From an uncultured Muribaculaceae bacterium (GTDB taxonomy: Bacteria > Bacteroidota > Bacteroidia > Bacteroidales > Muribaculaceae), in assembly GCA_910583525.1 (NCBI GenBank), contig CAJTXL010000005.1, positions 57,982 to 121,981 of the forward strand: 64,000 bases of DNA. Reading direction: 5' to 3'. Of this stretch, positions 35,269 to 44,483 are shown one piece after another. The translations under genes were made by a program, and so were the position numbers. The stretch's first letter is position 1; the number at the start of each line of letters is the position of its first letter. The notes below the pieces were generated by a model that worked only from the letters and a program-made list of their open reading frames with translations, ran no database searches and had not been told where the DNA came from.

Positions 35269-36210
35269 TCACACATCCATTTCATAGATGTCATACACGA
35301 AAGAACGCCCCCCGAATTCTTCTTTATGGTGAACCATGCCTTCGTTCAGATAACGGCCGGCGTCTTCGTTGGAAATCCCGAAGTCAAAATAATTATTTCC
35401 CGGGAAAATATTGAATATCAGTTCATGATATATGACATCGGTGGCATACAAGTCCTTGCCCCGTTGCGTACATGCCGCATATTGCAGGTGCAGTACCTTG
35501 CGGTCGAGATATATGACAGCACCGCCCAAGATTTCGCCCACGGGGTCGGACGCCGTGAAGAAACGTATATTTTCGGGGAAACGGCTTTTGAGATAGTCAA
35601 GCTCAGAAGCCGTATGCACCGGACGCGTATTGTGCCGGATGCGCCTGTCCTCAACGACAATGTCCCAAAAAGAATCGGCCGAAGCAGTCTCGCTGACGCA
35701 TATGGCACCCTTGCGCTGCCGCTTTTCAGCTCTTTTACCCAACCGCGACGACGGAACAGGGTTTCTCAAATCGATGGCCGTAGACAGGTTTCTTATGCTC
35801 AGACGCGCCCCGTTTCTGAAAAGCGCATACAAATCTTCTTCGGCACCTTGACGATGATATATGTGCGGAATGGCTTTGTATATGAGTTTTTTTATACCTT
35901 CTTCCTTAAGCGCACCGCGCAGTTTGTCGAACATTTCAAGAGGAGCGACTGCCGAAGTCCTGTCGCCGAGCACCAGGCCGCCGTATGTCAGTCCTGCATG
36001 GCTTGAGAGCGTATCGCCGGCAAGTGTCGCAGGCAACAATGCGCAGACAGTTTCCTTGTCATCGACAAATATATACGAATGGTCCGGAAAACGGTCGGCA
36101 TGATATTCCATATAGTCTCGTTTGAGCAGAAAGGTGCCGTTTTTCGAAGCCTCGACAAAAGCATCCCACAGTTCTTTATCGGCAGGGGTATATCGTCTGA
36201 TTTCAATCAT
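35269..36210 (-). CDS. GNAT/FemAB-like acyltransferase
   Basis: 313 residues, soluble. The pattern IEIRRYTPADKELWDAFVEASKNGTFL at the N-terminus, a middle basic block (RLGKRAEKRQRKGA) and a C-terminal GNAT-like strand-loop with GGAVIYLDRKVLHLQYAAC...DLYATDVIYHELI fit the FemAB/GNAT-like superfamily seen in polysaccharide loci. A role in acylating a sugar or lipid precursor is inferred from its place as the last gene of the gmd operon (ATGA overlap with the TolC-like gene). Confidence 0.7.
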   Translation of the reverse strand: MIEIRRYTPADKELWDAFVEASKNGTFLLKRDYMEYHADRFPDHSYIFVDDKETVCALLPATLAGDTLSSHAGLTYGGLVLGDRTSAVAPLEMFDKLRGALKEEGIKKLIYKAIPHIYHRQGAEEDLYALFRNGARLSIRNLSTAIDLRNPVPSSRLGKRAEKRQRKGAICVSETASADSFWDIVVEDRRIRHNTRPVHTASELDYLKSRFPENIRFFTASDPVGEILGGAVIYLDRKVLHLQYAACTQRGKDLYATDVIYHELIFNIFPGNNYFDFGISNEDAGRYLNEGMVHHKEEFGGRSFVYDIYEMDV

Positions 36211-37382
36211 TTGACAAGAGCATATCGGTTTATATATGCGAGCGCCTGTGCAAGCTGTTCCCTGAGTTCTATATAGTCGGCTTCGGCATCAAGATAGCGG
36301 TTGTATTCGGTGAGATAGTCACGGATGTTGAGCATACCCATGTCGAGAGCCTTGCGAAGCAATACCGGATAATCGTCGTCGCCGAAAGCTCGTGCACCGT
36401 CGTCGACCAAACTATTGAGGCGAACCGCCTTTGCATGGTTTGCCACCAATTCGGCATTTGTCTTTAGCACGTAGTCGTGAGCCGACAGCTGTTCGGCCAC
36501 GGCTTTAGCTTCTGCCGCACGCGTCTGCGAGCGGAAATTCCACGACGGGAGCGACACGCCTATACTGAAACCGTTGAAATGGGTTCCGTCTTCAAAATCG
36601 TGAACATAAGCCAGCTTGAACGAAGGCAGAACACCAAGACGTGCGGCAGACGCATCGGCCTGAGCGGCACGGAAAAGGCCGTTATTTGCCACCAGCACGG
36701 GGTCGTTGGTATTGAAGAGCTGTTGGTATTCGGCCAATGGCAACAGATGCGTCTGCTGTGGCAGAGATAAACGCACGGCAAGGTCTTCGCCGCCGTTTAG
36801 TGCCCTGACAGAGGCCCGTGCAGCTTCAAGTTCCACCTCGGCCTGCGCGCGACGCTTGGCAAGCGAAAAGCGCTCCAGCTCGACACGTTTCATTTCGAGT
36901 ATGGTTATTTCTCCACGCGAATAGGCATACTCCGAACTTTCATAAAGCATTCCCATGTTCGCATAGGCATCTTTGAGGAGCGCAAGCCGTTGTTCTGAGG
37001 CAGCCAATGCCGACAATGCCACATTGGCACGGAAAGCGGCATCTACGAGAGCGCCCCTATAAAGCTGTCCGAACGCCTCGGCGCGGTAACGCGTGGCTTT
37101 GCTGCGTGCGCCGTATACTCCCGGCCACTCGAAAGACTGCCCTACCGACACACCCCAACGGTTGTCACCGCGGTCAGGCGCAAATTTATAATCTAAGTCG
37201 ACATCAGGCCCGGCCAGTGTGTTTGCCGCACGGGCACTTTCGATTTCTGCATCGTAATTATTTTTTGCAGCAGTCACTGCAGGGTCTTTCAACGCGAGCT
37301 GCAGAGCAAGAGAATCAAGCGATTGAGCCTGCATCGCCAATGCGGCGAAAAGCGACACTGCCGCCAATGTTTTTCTAAGCAT
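36207..37382 (-). CDS. TolC-family outer-membrane protein
   Basis: Start at 37382 (MLRKTLAAVSLF), TGATG overlap with the glycosyltransferase; the longer frame lacks signal character. 391 residues; signal peptide about 1-20 (MQAQS). Two OEP-type helical hairpins are visible: ALKDPAVTAAKNNYDAEIESARAANT and the second copy near NANDPVLVANNG. TolC-like proteins form trimeric outer-membrane channels, but no RND or ABC partner is in this operon. It could export a polysaccharide precursor, or be an orphan member. Confidence 0.8.
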   Translation of the reverse strand: MLRKTLAAVSLFAALAMQAQSLDSLALQLALKDPAVTAAKNNYDAEIESARAANTLAGPDVDLDYKFAPDRGDNRWGVSVGQSFEWPGVYGARSKATRYRAEAFGQLYRGALVDAAFRANVALSALAASEQRLALLKDAYANMGMLYESSEYAYSRGEITILEMKRVELERFSLAKRRAQAEVELEAARASVRALNGGEDLAVRLSLPQQTHLLPLAEYQQLFNTNDPVLVANNGLFRAAQADASAARLGVLPSFKLAYVHDFEDGTHFNGFSIGVSLPSWNFRSQTRAAEAKAVAEQLSAHDYVLKTNAELVANHAKAVRLNSLVDDGARAFGDDDYPVLLRKALDMGMLNIRDYLTEYNRYLDAEADYIELREQLAQALAYINRYALVK

Positions 37383-38389
37383 CACTTCAAGTATTTGATT
37401 TTGGAAGATGAAGTCATTTTGGATTTCAGCACCAGATATGCGGCGCAGACAAGCACGGCAACTGCAAGCGCGTAAGTATTCTGCCATGCAGGCGGCACAA
37501 CGAACCAAAGGGCATTTATGGCAAACTGAACCATGGCATATGCAGCCGCCACAGACAGCTGCGGATAGCCCTCGCGAAGGAAAATCTGATACAGATGTTT
37601 CTTGTGCGGACTTAGCACATTCTCACCATTGAAAAGGCGTTGGGCGAATGTGCAGAATGTATCGACAAGGAATACTATGACAAAGACGGCCATAGACACA
37701 CGGCCATAGCGCACGATAAGCACCGTCAGGCTGAATGCAATAAAATAACCGACGGCAATAGAGCCCACATCGCCGGAAAAGACTATGGCCCTACTACGGA
37801 AATTGAACATTGCAAACACCGCCGCCGCCACAAGGAGGCATGAACACAACACACGGATGCCACCTACAGATGGCAAGGCTACGTCGCAGTCCGAGGACGG
37901 CATCACAGCACATGTGGCAAAGACGAGCGAAGCGAGCACCACACCACTATACCCTGCAAGCATACCGTTGGAGCCGTCCATAAAATTGGATGTGTTCAGA
38001 TAGCCTACGCAGGCAAGCACTGCCAAAAGATAGACCGCCACATGCCCGGCCGCGAGCAGGGGGTATAGCACTGTCGCAAGTACAATGGCCTGCACGACAA
38101 GGCGTAGCCGTGGAGAAAGCTTTACAAGGTCGTCGACAAAAGACAAAGCCGCAAGCGCCACACCACCGGCCACTGCCGCCAAAAACCATATGGTATGCCA
38201 CGGAGCCAGGAACACCGCGGCAATCGCGGCAATAGCAAACACGACTCCGCCACCGACCGGCACAAAAGTTTCGCAGCCGTCGACATCGCGCACGACGCCT
38301 ATGCCTAACCTGTGTGCAAGCCTGACATAAAGTGCCTCGGCGGCAAACAACACTCCAAACAATAATATTATGACTGCAACAGCAAGCAT
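37382..38389 (-). CDS. undecaprenyl-phosphate glycosyl-1-P transferase (WecA/MraY family)
   Basis: 335 residues with about 9-10 membrane helices. Catalytic motifs: SFVDDLVKLS (Asp pair), NFMDGSNGM (NxxNFMDG-type Mg site), FSGDVGS and the SPHKKHLYQ cytosolic loop. It transfers a sugar-1-phosphate to undecaprenyl phosphate at the inner membrane, starting a polymer on a lipid carrier. The HxxH loop sequence fits WecA-like enzymes more than MraY. It lies between fcl and the TolC-like gene with short overlaps. Confidence 0.87.
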   Translation of the reverse strand: MLAVAVIILLFGVLFAAEALYVRLAHRLGIGVVRDVDGCETFVPVGGGVVFAIAAIAAVFLAPWHTIWFLAAVAGGVALAALSFVDDLVKLSPRLRLVVQAIVLATVLYPLLAAGHVAVYLLAVLACVGYLNTSNFMDGSNGMLAGYSGVVLASLVFATCAVMPSSDCDVALPSVGGIRVLCSCLLVAAAVFAMFNFRSRAIVFSGDVGSIAVGYFIAFSLTVLIVRYGRVSMAVFVIVFLVDTFCTFAQRLFNGENVLSPHKKHLYQIFLREGYPQLSVAAAYAMVQFAINALWFVVPPAWQNTYALAVAVLVCAAYLVLKSKMTSSSKIKYLK

Positions 38390-38392
38390 CGT

Positions 38393-39472
38393 CTATAGGG
38401 TAGAAAGATACCAGGTATAGAGGCGTTTGACGCCATCGGCCAATTCGACCTTATGTGCCCACCCAAGCCTGTGAAGCCGCGAAACGTCGCAGAGCTTGCG
38501 CATGGTGCCGTCGGGCTTTGAGGCGTCCCATTCAATGGTGCCGTCGAAATTTACGGCATCAGCCACAAGACGGGCAAGCCCGGCTATGGTGATTTCTTTG
38601 CCTGTGCCTATGTTTATGTGAGTATTGCGCACATCGCCTTTACAGCAAGCCGCAACATCGGCAAAGCTTACATTCAGAAGTATATGGACGCATGCGTCGG
38701 CCATGTCTTCGCTCCATAGGAACTCGCGCAGTGGTGTGCCGGTACCCCACAGCACGATTTTGCCGGGATAGATGCCGAAAGCGGCGAGTGCGTCGGCAAT
38801 TTCGGCATTGGTAGCATCGGCCTCAACAGTACTGACGGGTCTTGCGGCAAGGTCGGCACGCACCGAGGCATAGTCGTTCTCACCGAGCAGTTTGGCCAGA
38901 TGCACTTTGCGCAGCATCGCCGGGAGCACATGACTGTTTTCGAGGTGGAAATTGTCGTTTGGGCCGTAAAGGTTGGTCGGCATCACGGCTACATAGTCTG
39001 TGCCATACTGCAGATTGAAAGATTCGCACATTTTAAGCCCGGCGATTTTGGCAATGGCATATGGCTCGTTGGTGTATTCGAGCGGAGAAGACAAAAGCGC
39101 ATCCTCGGGTATAGGCTGCGGAGCCTCGCGAGGATATATACAAGTCGAACCGAGGAATAGCAGATGCCTGACACCGTGGCGGAAAGCTTCTCCGATTACA
39201 TTCTGCTGTATCTGCAAGTTCTGATATATGAAATCGGCACGATATCGCGAGTTTGCCATAATGCCCCCGACATGAGCTGCGGCAAGGACTACGGCTTCAG
39301 GCTGTTCGGCATCGAAAAAAGCGCGTACAGCGACTCCGTCAAGCAAATCGAGCTCGGCATGTGTGCGGCCAATGACATTTACAAAACCTCGTTGCCGAAG
39401 GTTTGCCATGATGGCCGAGCCTACAAGACCGCGGTGTCCGGCGACATATATCTTAGAGTCCTTTGTCAACAT
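38393..39472 (-). CDS. fcl: GDP-L-fucose synthase
   Basis: 359 residues. NADPH-binding GHRGLVGSAIM at residues ~13-23 and the catalytic YxxxK in NEPYAIAKIAGLKM; GSTCIYPREAPQPIPEDALL is the characteristic Ser/Cys loop of this SDR branch. It epimerises and reduces GDP-4-keto-6-deoxymannose to GDP-L-fucose. It directly follows gmd (gap 4 bases), so the two enzymes work in sequence. Confidence 0.94.
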   Translation of the reverse strand: MLTKDSKIYVAGHRGLVGSAIMANLRQRGFVNVIGRTHAELDLLDGVAVRAFFDAEQPEAVVLAAAHVGGIMANSRYRADFIYQNLQIQQNVIGEAFRHGVRHLLFLGSTCIYPREAPQPIPEDALLSSPLEYTNEPYAIAKIAGLKMCESFNLQYGTDYVAVMPTNLYGPNDNFHLENSHVLPAMLRKVHLAKLLGENDYASVRADLAARPVSTVEADATNAEIADALAAFGIYPGKIVLWGTGTPLREFLWSEDMADACVHILLNVSFADVAACCKGDVRNTHINIGTGKEITIAGLARLVADAVNFDGTIEWDASKPDGTMRKLCDVSRLHRLGWAHKVELADGVKRLYTWYLSTL

Positions 39473-39476
39473 CGCA

Positions 39477-40529
39477 TTACTTTTTTACGGCTTCCATATC
39501 GGCATCTACCATGATTTCGACAAGGCGTTGGAAACTTGTCTTGCGCGGATTCCATCCAAGTTCTCGCCGTGCCTTTTCGGGATTTCCGAGCAGTTTCTCG
39601 ACATCGGCCGGACGATAGAAACGTGGGTCTACCTCTACAAGCACACGCCCTGAGTCGGCATCGATACCTTTTTCCGCCTCACCTTCGCCTTCCCACCGCA
39701 GGGCGATGCCTGCATGGGCAAAAGCAAGAGTGGCAAACTCGCGTACGCTGTGGAACTCGCCCGTAGCAATTACATAATCGTCGGGCTTATCCTGCTGAAG
39801 AATGAGCCACATGCACTCAACATAGTCGGGCGCGTAGCCCCAGTCGCGGCGTGCATCGAGGTTTCCGAGGTATAGCTTGTCTTGCAGGCCGGCGGCAATT
39901 CGCGCCACCGCAAGGGTTATTTTGCGTGTAACGAAATTTTCGCCACGACGCTCCGATTCGTGGTTGAAGAGAATACCGTTTGCCGTGTACATGCCATAGC
40001 TTTCGCGGTAATTCTTCATAATCCAGAATGAATAGAGCTTAGCCACAGCATATGGCGAACGAGGATAAAACGGCGTGGTCTCGCACTGAGGCATTTCCTG
40101 CACCTTTCCGAAGAGCTCAGATGTCGATGCCTGATAGATGCGCACCGAATGCTCCATTTTAAGTATGCGGACGGCCTCCAAAAGACGCAGAGTGCCAACG
40201 GCATCGGCTTCGGCGGTATATTCGGGCACATCGAAAGACACCTTGACATGGCTTTGTGCCGCAAGGTTATATATTTCGTCGGGTCTGACGTCGCCTATGA
40301 TGCGTATCAGCGACGAGGAGTCGGTCATGTCGCCGTAATGGAGTTCGACAAGGCGCTTGCGGTGCATGTCGCGCACCCATTCGTCGAGATACAGATGTTC
40401 TATACGCCCGGTGTTGAAGCTTGAACTGCGGCGTATTATGCCGTGCACCTCATAGCCTTTTGACAGCAGGAACTCGGCCAAATAGCTTCCGTCCTGCCCC
40501 GTTATGCCTGTAATAAGAGCTTTACGCAT
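39477..40529 (-). CDS. gmd: GDP-mannose 4,6-dehydratase
   Basis: 350 residues. Rossmann motif [14 protein letters not shown] at ~8-21, catalytic Y-x-x-x-K in [12 protein letters not shown], and Gmd-specific [15 protein letters not shown]. It makes GDP-4-keto-6-deoxy-D-mannose from GDP-mannose with bound NADP. It is first in the minus-strand operon and has its own promoter. Confidence 0.95.
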   Translation of the reverse strand: MRKALITGITGQDGSYLAEFLLSKGYEVHGIIRRSSSFNTGRIEHLYLDEWVRDMHRKRLVELHYGDMTDSSSLIRIIGDVRPDEIYNLAAQSHVKVSFDVPEYTAEADAVGTLRLLEAVRILKMEHSVRIYQASTSELFGKVQEMPQCETTPFYPRSPYAVAKLYSFWIMKNYRESYGMYTANGILFNHESERRGENFVTRKITLAVARIAAGLQDKLYLGNLDARRDWGYAPDYVECMWLILQQDKPDDYVIATGEFHSVREFATLAFAHAGIALRWEGEGEAEKGIDADSGRVLVEVDPRFYRPADVEKLLGNPEKARRELGWNPRKTSFQRLVEIMVDADMEAVKK

Positions 40530-40550
40530 TTTTCTTCTAAATGAATTTTA

Positions 40551-40565
40551 GCATGCAAAGCATGC
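40551..40565. repeat. GCATGC-AAA-GCATGC hairpin in the gmd leader
   Basis: A perfect 6-base inverted repeat with a 3-base loop between the -7 element and the gmd start. It could affect mRNA stability or bind a regulator. Confidence 0.4.
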
Positions 40566-40575
40566 ACTAATAACG

Positions 40576-40607
40576 CAAAATTAGCTGAAAATATCCGATA
40601 AAACAAA
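40576..40607 (-). promoter_or_regulatory. promoter of the gmd operon
   Basis: TAATTTTG on the minus strand (40576-40583) with TTTG at 40604-40607 (spacer 20). Confidence 0.7.
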
Positions 40608-40647
40608 TTAAGCCCCATATAGCTTATGGTAGTTGAATAAAATCATG

Positions 40648-40655
40648 TATCTTTG
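40648..40655 (+). promoter_or_regulatory. -7 element TATCTTTG for the ATPase-TOPRIM pair
   Basis: Match to TAnnTTTG 22 bases before the ATG at 40678; no convincing -33 element. Confidence 0.55.
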
Positions 40656-40677
40656 TAGCAGAAAATCATAAAACGGC

Positions 40678-41841
40678 ATGGTAAAGGAAGTACATATTCA
40701 GAATTTCAAATCAGTAGTCGATTTGAAGATGCCTTTGGGGCGCTTCAACGTACTTATCGGCGAAAACGGATGCGGAAAATCGAACATTCTCGAAGCCATA
40801 ACCTTCGCCTCTGCCGCAAGTGTCGGGCAACTCGACATACAGGCACTCGAGCGGCGTGGCATGCGCGTGCCATCCCCTACGTTCATGTACTCGGCCTTCG
40901 AGAAAAATGACAATAGCGAGATTCTCGTCTCTTTCACTCTCCCCAAAAAGAGGAAAGAGCAATATGTGATGCGCTTCAACAAAAACGGTGAAGCCGGCGA
41001 GTGGATAGAGCAATGGGCTTTCAACGCCCACAAAATCATGGGACACAATTCCGATGGAAAAGGAATGACGTCCAAAGAGCTTATTGCAATCCTGGAAAAA
41101 GATTTCAAGACAGACGAAAGGGTCCGTATAGCTATCGGGTTCAACAATGACGGCACCATGTTCTTCAAGCCTGTCTTGCCAAGCAAAGAAGTAGCCAATT
41201 TCAGGATTTACTCGCCTGACGAACGCTCTTTGCGCCGCTTCGACAACCCCGACAACACCGTAATGCGCGTCGATGGCGTGGGGCTTTTCTCCTTGCTCAA
41301 AAAGCTTTCAGGCTCTGAACGCGGCTCCGCTGTACTTCAGGAAATCCGCGAAAATATGAGCATCCTCGACTGGTTCGACGATATGCAAATCCCTCAAGAT
41401 AATCTGTCGGGAGAAACCACACTGCGGTTCCACGATCAATATATCGACGATAATTTGGCATATTTCGACCAACGTAGCGTCAACGAAGCATTTCTGTATC
41501 TCCTATTCTATTTTACACTTTTCATATCCGACAGTACCCCGTCGTTCTTCGCCATCGACAACATCGAATCGGCCCTAAACCCGAAACTGTGCCGAAAATT
41601 TGTCTCAAAGCTAATCGAGCTTTCTAAGAAATACGACAAGCAGGTTATTGTCACCACCCACAATCCATTTGTTCTCGACGCCCTTGACCTCAACGACAAA
41701 GAACAGGGACTTTTTGTTGCAAGGCGAGACATCGACGGCCACACACAAGTGAACCAGCTTAATGCCCCGAAGGACAATTCAATACCCCTGTCCGAAGCAT
41801 GGATGAAAGGATATATCGGCGGTCTACCGAATAATTTCTGA
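40678..41841 (+). CDS. AAA/SMC-like ATPase (OLD/AAA15-21 type) of a two-gene system
   Basis: 387 residues. Walker A GENGCGKS at 28-35 in a RecF/SMC-like start (LGRFNVLIGENGCGKSNILEA). The Walker B and D-loop region reads FFAIDNIESALNP, with Asn where most ABC-type ATPases have the catalytic Glu, and an H-loop VTTHNPFVLDAL follows. An insert of ~150 residues separates Walker A from the C-terminal signature. The protein resembles the ATPase halves of OLD, AbiL and PARIS-type systems. It is followed 6 bases later by a TOPRIM-like gene, so a coupled ATPase-nuclease is likely. Confidence 0.82.
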   Translation: MVKEVHIQNFKSVVDLKMPLGRFNVLIGENGCGKSNILEAITFASAASVGQLDIQALERRGMRVPSPTFMYSAFEKNDNSEILVSFTLPKKRKEQYVMRFNKNGEAGEWIEQWAFNAHKIMGHNSDGKGMTSKELIAILEKDFKTDERVRIAIGFNNDGTMFFKPVLPSKEVANFRIYSPDERSLRRFDNPDNTVMRVDGVGLFSLLKKLSGSERGSAVLQEIRENMSILDWFDDMQIPQDNLSGETTLRFHDQYIDDNLAYFDQRSVNEAFLYLLFYFTLFISDSTPSFFAIDNIESALNPKLCRKFVSKLIELSKKYDKQVIVTTHNPFVLDALDLNDKEQGLFVARRDIDGHTQVNQLNAPKDNSIPLSEAWMKGYIGGLPNNF

Positions 41842-41847
41842 TGCGAC

Positions 41848-42504
41848 ATGGCAAACATCGCCCTTATTTGTGAAGGTGTATCGGAGCATAAAATCATCAG
41901 CCATATCGTCGGCCGGTATTGTGACGGGCACACCATAAACCCTATTCAGCCCAAAATACTGAACGGTAAACAGGACGGTTACGGCGGATGGGAACAAGTA
42001 CTCGGACACTGCAACGAAAAGACTTTCGCTGAAGCCTTTCAGTACAACGACTATCTGATAGTGCAAATCGACACTGACGCTTCATACCAAAAATCATACG
42101 GTGTACCTCCGGCTCACCCCGACGGGTCTCCTAAAAGCGATGCCAGGTTCCATGCCGAAATAAAGGCCCGTCTGCTACGAAACATTCCAAGAGCAATGCG
42201 CTCAGCCCTAAGCGACAAAATCATTTTCGTCATCTGTAAAAATGAAATCGAATGCTGGCTTCTGCCATTATTCTATTCCGGAGGCCAAGCCTGCCGAACC
42301 AACAACTGCATCTTTCATCTAAATCAGGCTTTGGCAAAAAAAGGCTTGCAGGGCATTCCCAAAAAAGGCAAGAACTGCGATGAAGCATCAAAAGCCTATC
42401 AGGCATTACTGCGGAAAGGCTTCAGACGAAAAGACGACATCGCAGCCTGCGCCTCGCACAGCTATGGTTTCGGGGAATTCCTTAAAGGCTTAGATTGTGT
42501 TTAG
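41848..42504 (+). CDS. TOPRIM-like (DUF4276/RloB-type) nuclease partner
   Basis: 218 residues. The N-terminus ICEGVSEHKIISHIV carries the conserved acidic Glu of the TOPRIM-like fold; IVQIDTDASYQ gives the DxD metal pair; a third acid is in CKNEIECWLLPLFY. The fold matches the DUF4276/RloB group that pairs with AAA15-type ATPases. Mg-dependent cutting of nucleic acid, perhaps tRNA or DNA, is inferred. The 3' end overlaps the convergent HAD gene by 15 bases. No restriction or methylase genes are near. Confidence 0.72.
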   Translation: MANIALICEGVSEHKIISHIVGRYCDGHTINPIQPKILNGKQDGYGGWEQVLGHCNEKTFAEAFQYNDYLIVQIDTDASYQKSYGVPPAHPDGSPKSDARFHAEIKARLLRNIPRAMRSALSDKIIFVICKNEIECWLLPLFYSGGQACRTNNCIFHLNQALAKKGLQGIPKKGKNCDEASKAYQALLRKGFRRKDDIAACASHSYGFGEFLKGLDCV

Positions 42505-43161
42505 CAAGGCATCGACGGTAGTCCGGGGGCGATATTCGGCAGGCCAATCGAGAGGGGCTTGCGGAAAGACGTTGAGGCCGTCGACGTCGCGGAGCATCAC
42601 CGTACGCCATCCGCGAAGGTTGGGGTGGCGGAAGTCTTTCGACAGGTTGTCGCCTACATAAGTCAGGCGACAGCCGGGGTAACGGTTTTCGACTATAGCC
42701 CACGGCACAAGGGTGGTTTTGTCGCCGCCTGTCTCCTGACTGATGAGGATGGCCTCAGGGGCAAAAAAGCGGTCAAGACCGAGAGCCGCTATTTTTGCAC
42801 GCTGATGCCGCGTAGAGCCGTCGGTGATAAGCACGAGCCGGTCGCCACGTTCTTTTAGGGCGGTCAGTGTGTTTTCGGCGTCTTCGCCCAATACGATGTC
42901 GGGCTTGTGCGCACGATATATTTCGACCAAATCGTCGACACTGTAGCGCTCTACTCCGGGTTTACCGGCAACGGCATCGAGAGCCGCCTCAAAACCAAGG
43001 GGACGGTTGGCGGATATGATACTGAAAAGTTCTGCGGCATCGCCGCCTGTAGCATCGGCAAGTGCACGTGCGACGGTGCGGTAGCCCGACGCCACATATT
43101 CCATTTCTTTATAGAGGGTATCGTCGAGGTCGAAAGCCACGACGCGGCACGGCGACGTCAT
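42490..43161 (-). CDS. HAD-superfamily phosphatase
   Basis: 223 residues. Motif I FDLDDTLYKE (nucleophile D and acid/base D), motif II VLITDGS, motif III Lys near QRAKIAAL, and motif IV GDNLSKD. A helical cap (about 15-90) suggests a C1-type subfamily (Gph/YjjG-like). The substrate is unknown; phosphoglycolate or a sugar phosphate are typical. It overlaps ugd by 4 bases. Confidence 0.85.
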   Translation of the reverse strand: MTSPCRVVAFDLDDTLYKEMEYVASGYRTVARALADATGGDAAELFSIISANRPLGFEAALDAVAGKPGVERYSVDDLVEIYRAHKPDIVLGEDAENTLTALKERGDRLVLITDGSTRHQRAKIAALGLDRFFAPEAILISQETGGDKTTLVPWAIVENRYPGCRLTYVGDNLSKDFRHPNLRGWRTVMLRDVDGLNVFPQAPLDWPAEYRPRTTVDALLNTI

Positions 43162-44477
43162 GGGCGTCCGATTGAATGGAGTTTCAGGCCGTACGGTTCT
43201 ACATCGGACTGCTGATATATGTTGCGACCGTCAACGATATCGGTTCCGCGCAGTGTACGAGCAACGGCAGCCCACGACGGCAGGCGGAATTGCTTCCACT
43301 CGGTGAGCAATGCGAGCGCGTCGGCATCGACCGTAGCGGCATACATGTCAGCGGCATACACTACCTCATCACCAAGACGACGGCGGCACTCATCCATTGC
43401 CACCGGATCGTAGACAACGACTTCGGCGCCGGCTTGGCGAAGGCGTGCGATTACCTCAAGCGACGGCGCGCACCGCATATCGTCGGTCTCAGGCTTGAAC
43501 GCCAAGCCCCACACGGCTATTCGCCGCCCGGCAAGTTCTCCGCCGAATATGGCCTTGAGTTTCTCGAAAACTATGGTTTTCTGTCGTTCGTTCACTTCTT
43601 CAACGGCACGAATCACCTTCATTTCGACGCCGTGTTGTTCGCCGGTACGCATCAGCGCCCTGACGTCCTTCGGGAAGCATGAGCCCCCATATCCGCAACC
43701 GGGATAAAGGAACTTTCCGCCGATACGTGCATCGGCTCCGATTGCCGTACGTACGCAGTTTACATCGGCACCCACACGCTCGCACAAATTTGCGATTTCG
43801 TTGATGAACGAAATGCGTGTGGCAAGCATGGCGTTGGCTGCATATTTTGTCATTTCGGCCGACGGAAGATCCATAAACATGACGCGGAAATTGTTTAGCA
43901 GAAACGGGCGGTAAAGGCGTTCCATAAGTTTTCGACCGCGCTCGCTCTCGATACCTATCACCACACGGTCGGGCGACATGAAGTCTTTTATAGCAGCCCC
44001 CTCTTTGAGGAATTCCGGGTTTGAGGCAAGTTCAAAGGGGATGTCGCTACGTCCTCGCAGTTCGAGCTGCGCATTCACTTCGGCGCGCACAAGGTCAGAC
44101 GTACCGACCGGGACGGTCGATTTTGTAACCAACAGGGTATATCCGTTTATGCACCGGCCAAAATCGCGTGCCACGTCAAGGACATACCTGAGGTCTGCCG
44201 AACCGTCTTCGTCGGCCGGAGTTCCTACGGCGCAAAACACCATTTCGACCTCGTCGATGACTTCGGCGAGCGATGTGGCGAAATGGAGACGTCCTGCGGC
44301 GACATTGCGTCGCACAAGTTCGTCAAGGCCCGGCTCATATATGGGTATTTCACCCCGGCGCAAGCCCTCTATCTTGGCATAATCGATGTCGATACATGTG
44401 ACATCGGCGCCCACTTCCGAAAAACAGGCGCCTGAAACAAGGCCCACATAGCCCGTGCCGACTATTGCAACATTCAT
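43158..44477 (-). CDS. ugd: UDP-glucose 6-dehydrogenase
   Basis: 439 residues. Rossmann motif GTGYVGLVSGA at ~7-17, the NAD domain, the catalytic Cys in GYGGSCFPKDVRAL, and a C-terminal UDP-binding region with FKPETDDMRCAPSLEV. It oxidises UDP-glucose to UDP-glucuronate for surface polysaccharide. It follows the DUF1460 gene by 6 bases. Confidence 0.94.
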   Translation of the reverse strand: MNVAIVGTGYVGLVSGACFSEVGADVTCIDIDYAKIEGLRRGEIPIYEPGLDELVRRNVAAGRLHFATSLAEVIDEVEMVFCAVGTPADEDGSADLRYVLDVARDFGRCINGYTLLVTKSTVPVGTSDLVRAEVNAQLELRGRSDIPFELASNPEFLKEGAAIKDFMSPDRVVIGIESERGRKLMERLYRPFLLNNFRVMFMDLPSAEMTKYAANAMLATRISFINEIANLCERVGADVNCVRTAIGADARIGGKFLYPGCGYGGSCFPKDVRALMRTGEQHGVEMKVIRAVEEVNERQKTIVFEKLKAIFGGELAGRRIAVWGLAFKPETDDMRCAPSLEVIARLRQAGAEVVVYDPVAMDECRRRLGDEVVYAADMYAATVDADALALLTEWKQFRLPSWAAVARTLRGTDIVDGRNIYQQSDVEPYGLKLHSIGRP

Positions 44478-44483
44478 ATTCTC

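Noticed and set aside
41540..41620. ATPase inactivated by Asn at the Walker B Glu position
   Set aside because: The IDNI form seems to be common in this ATPase subgroup, so it is noted but not called a defect.
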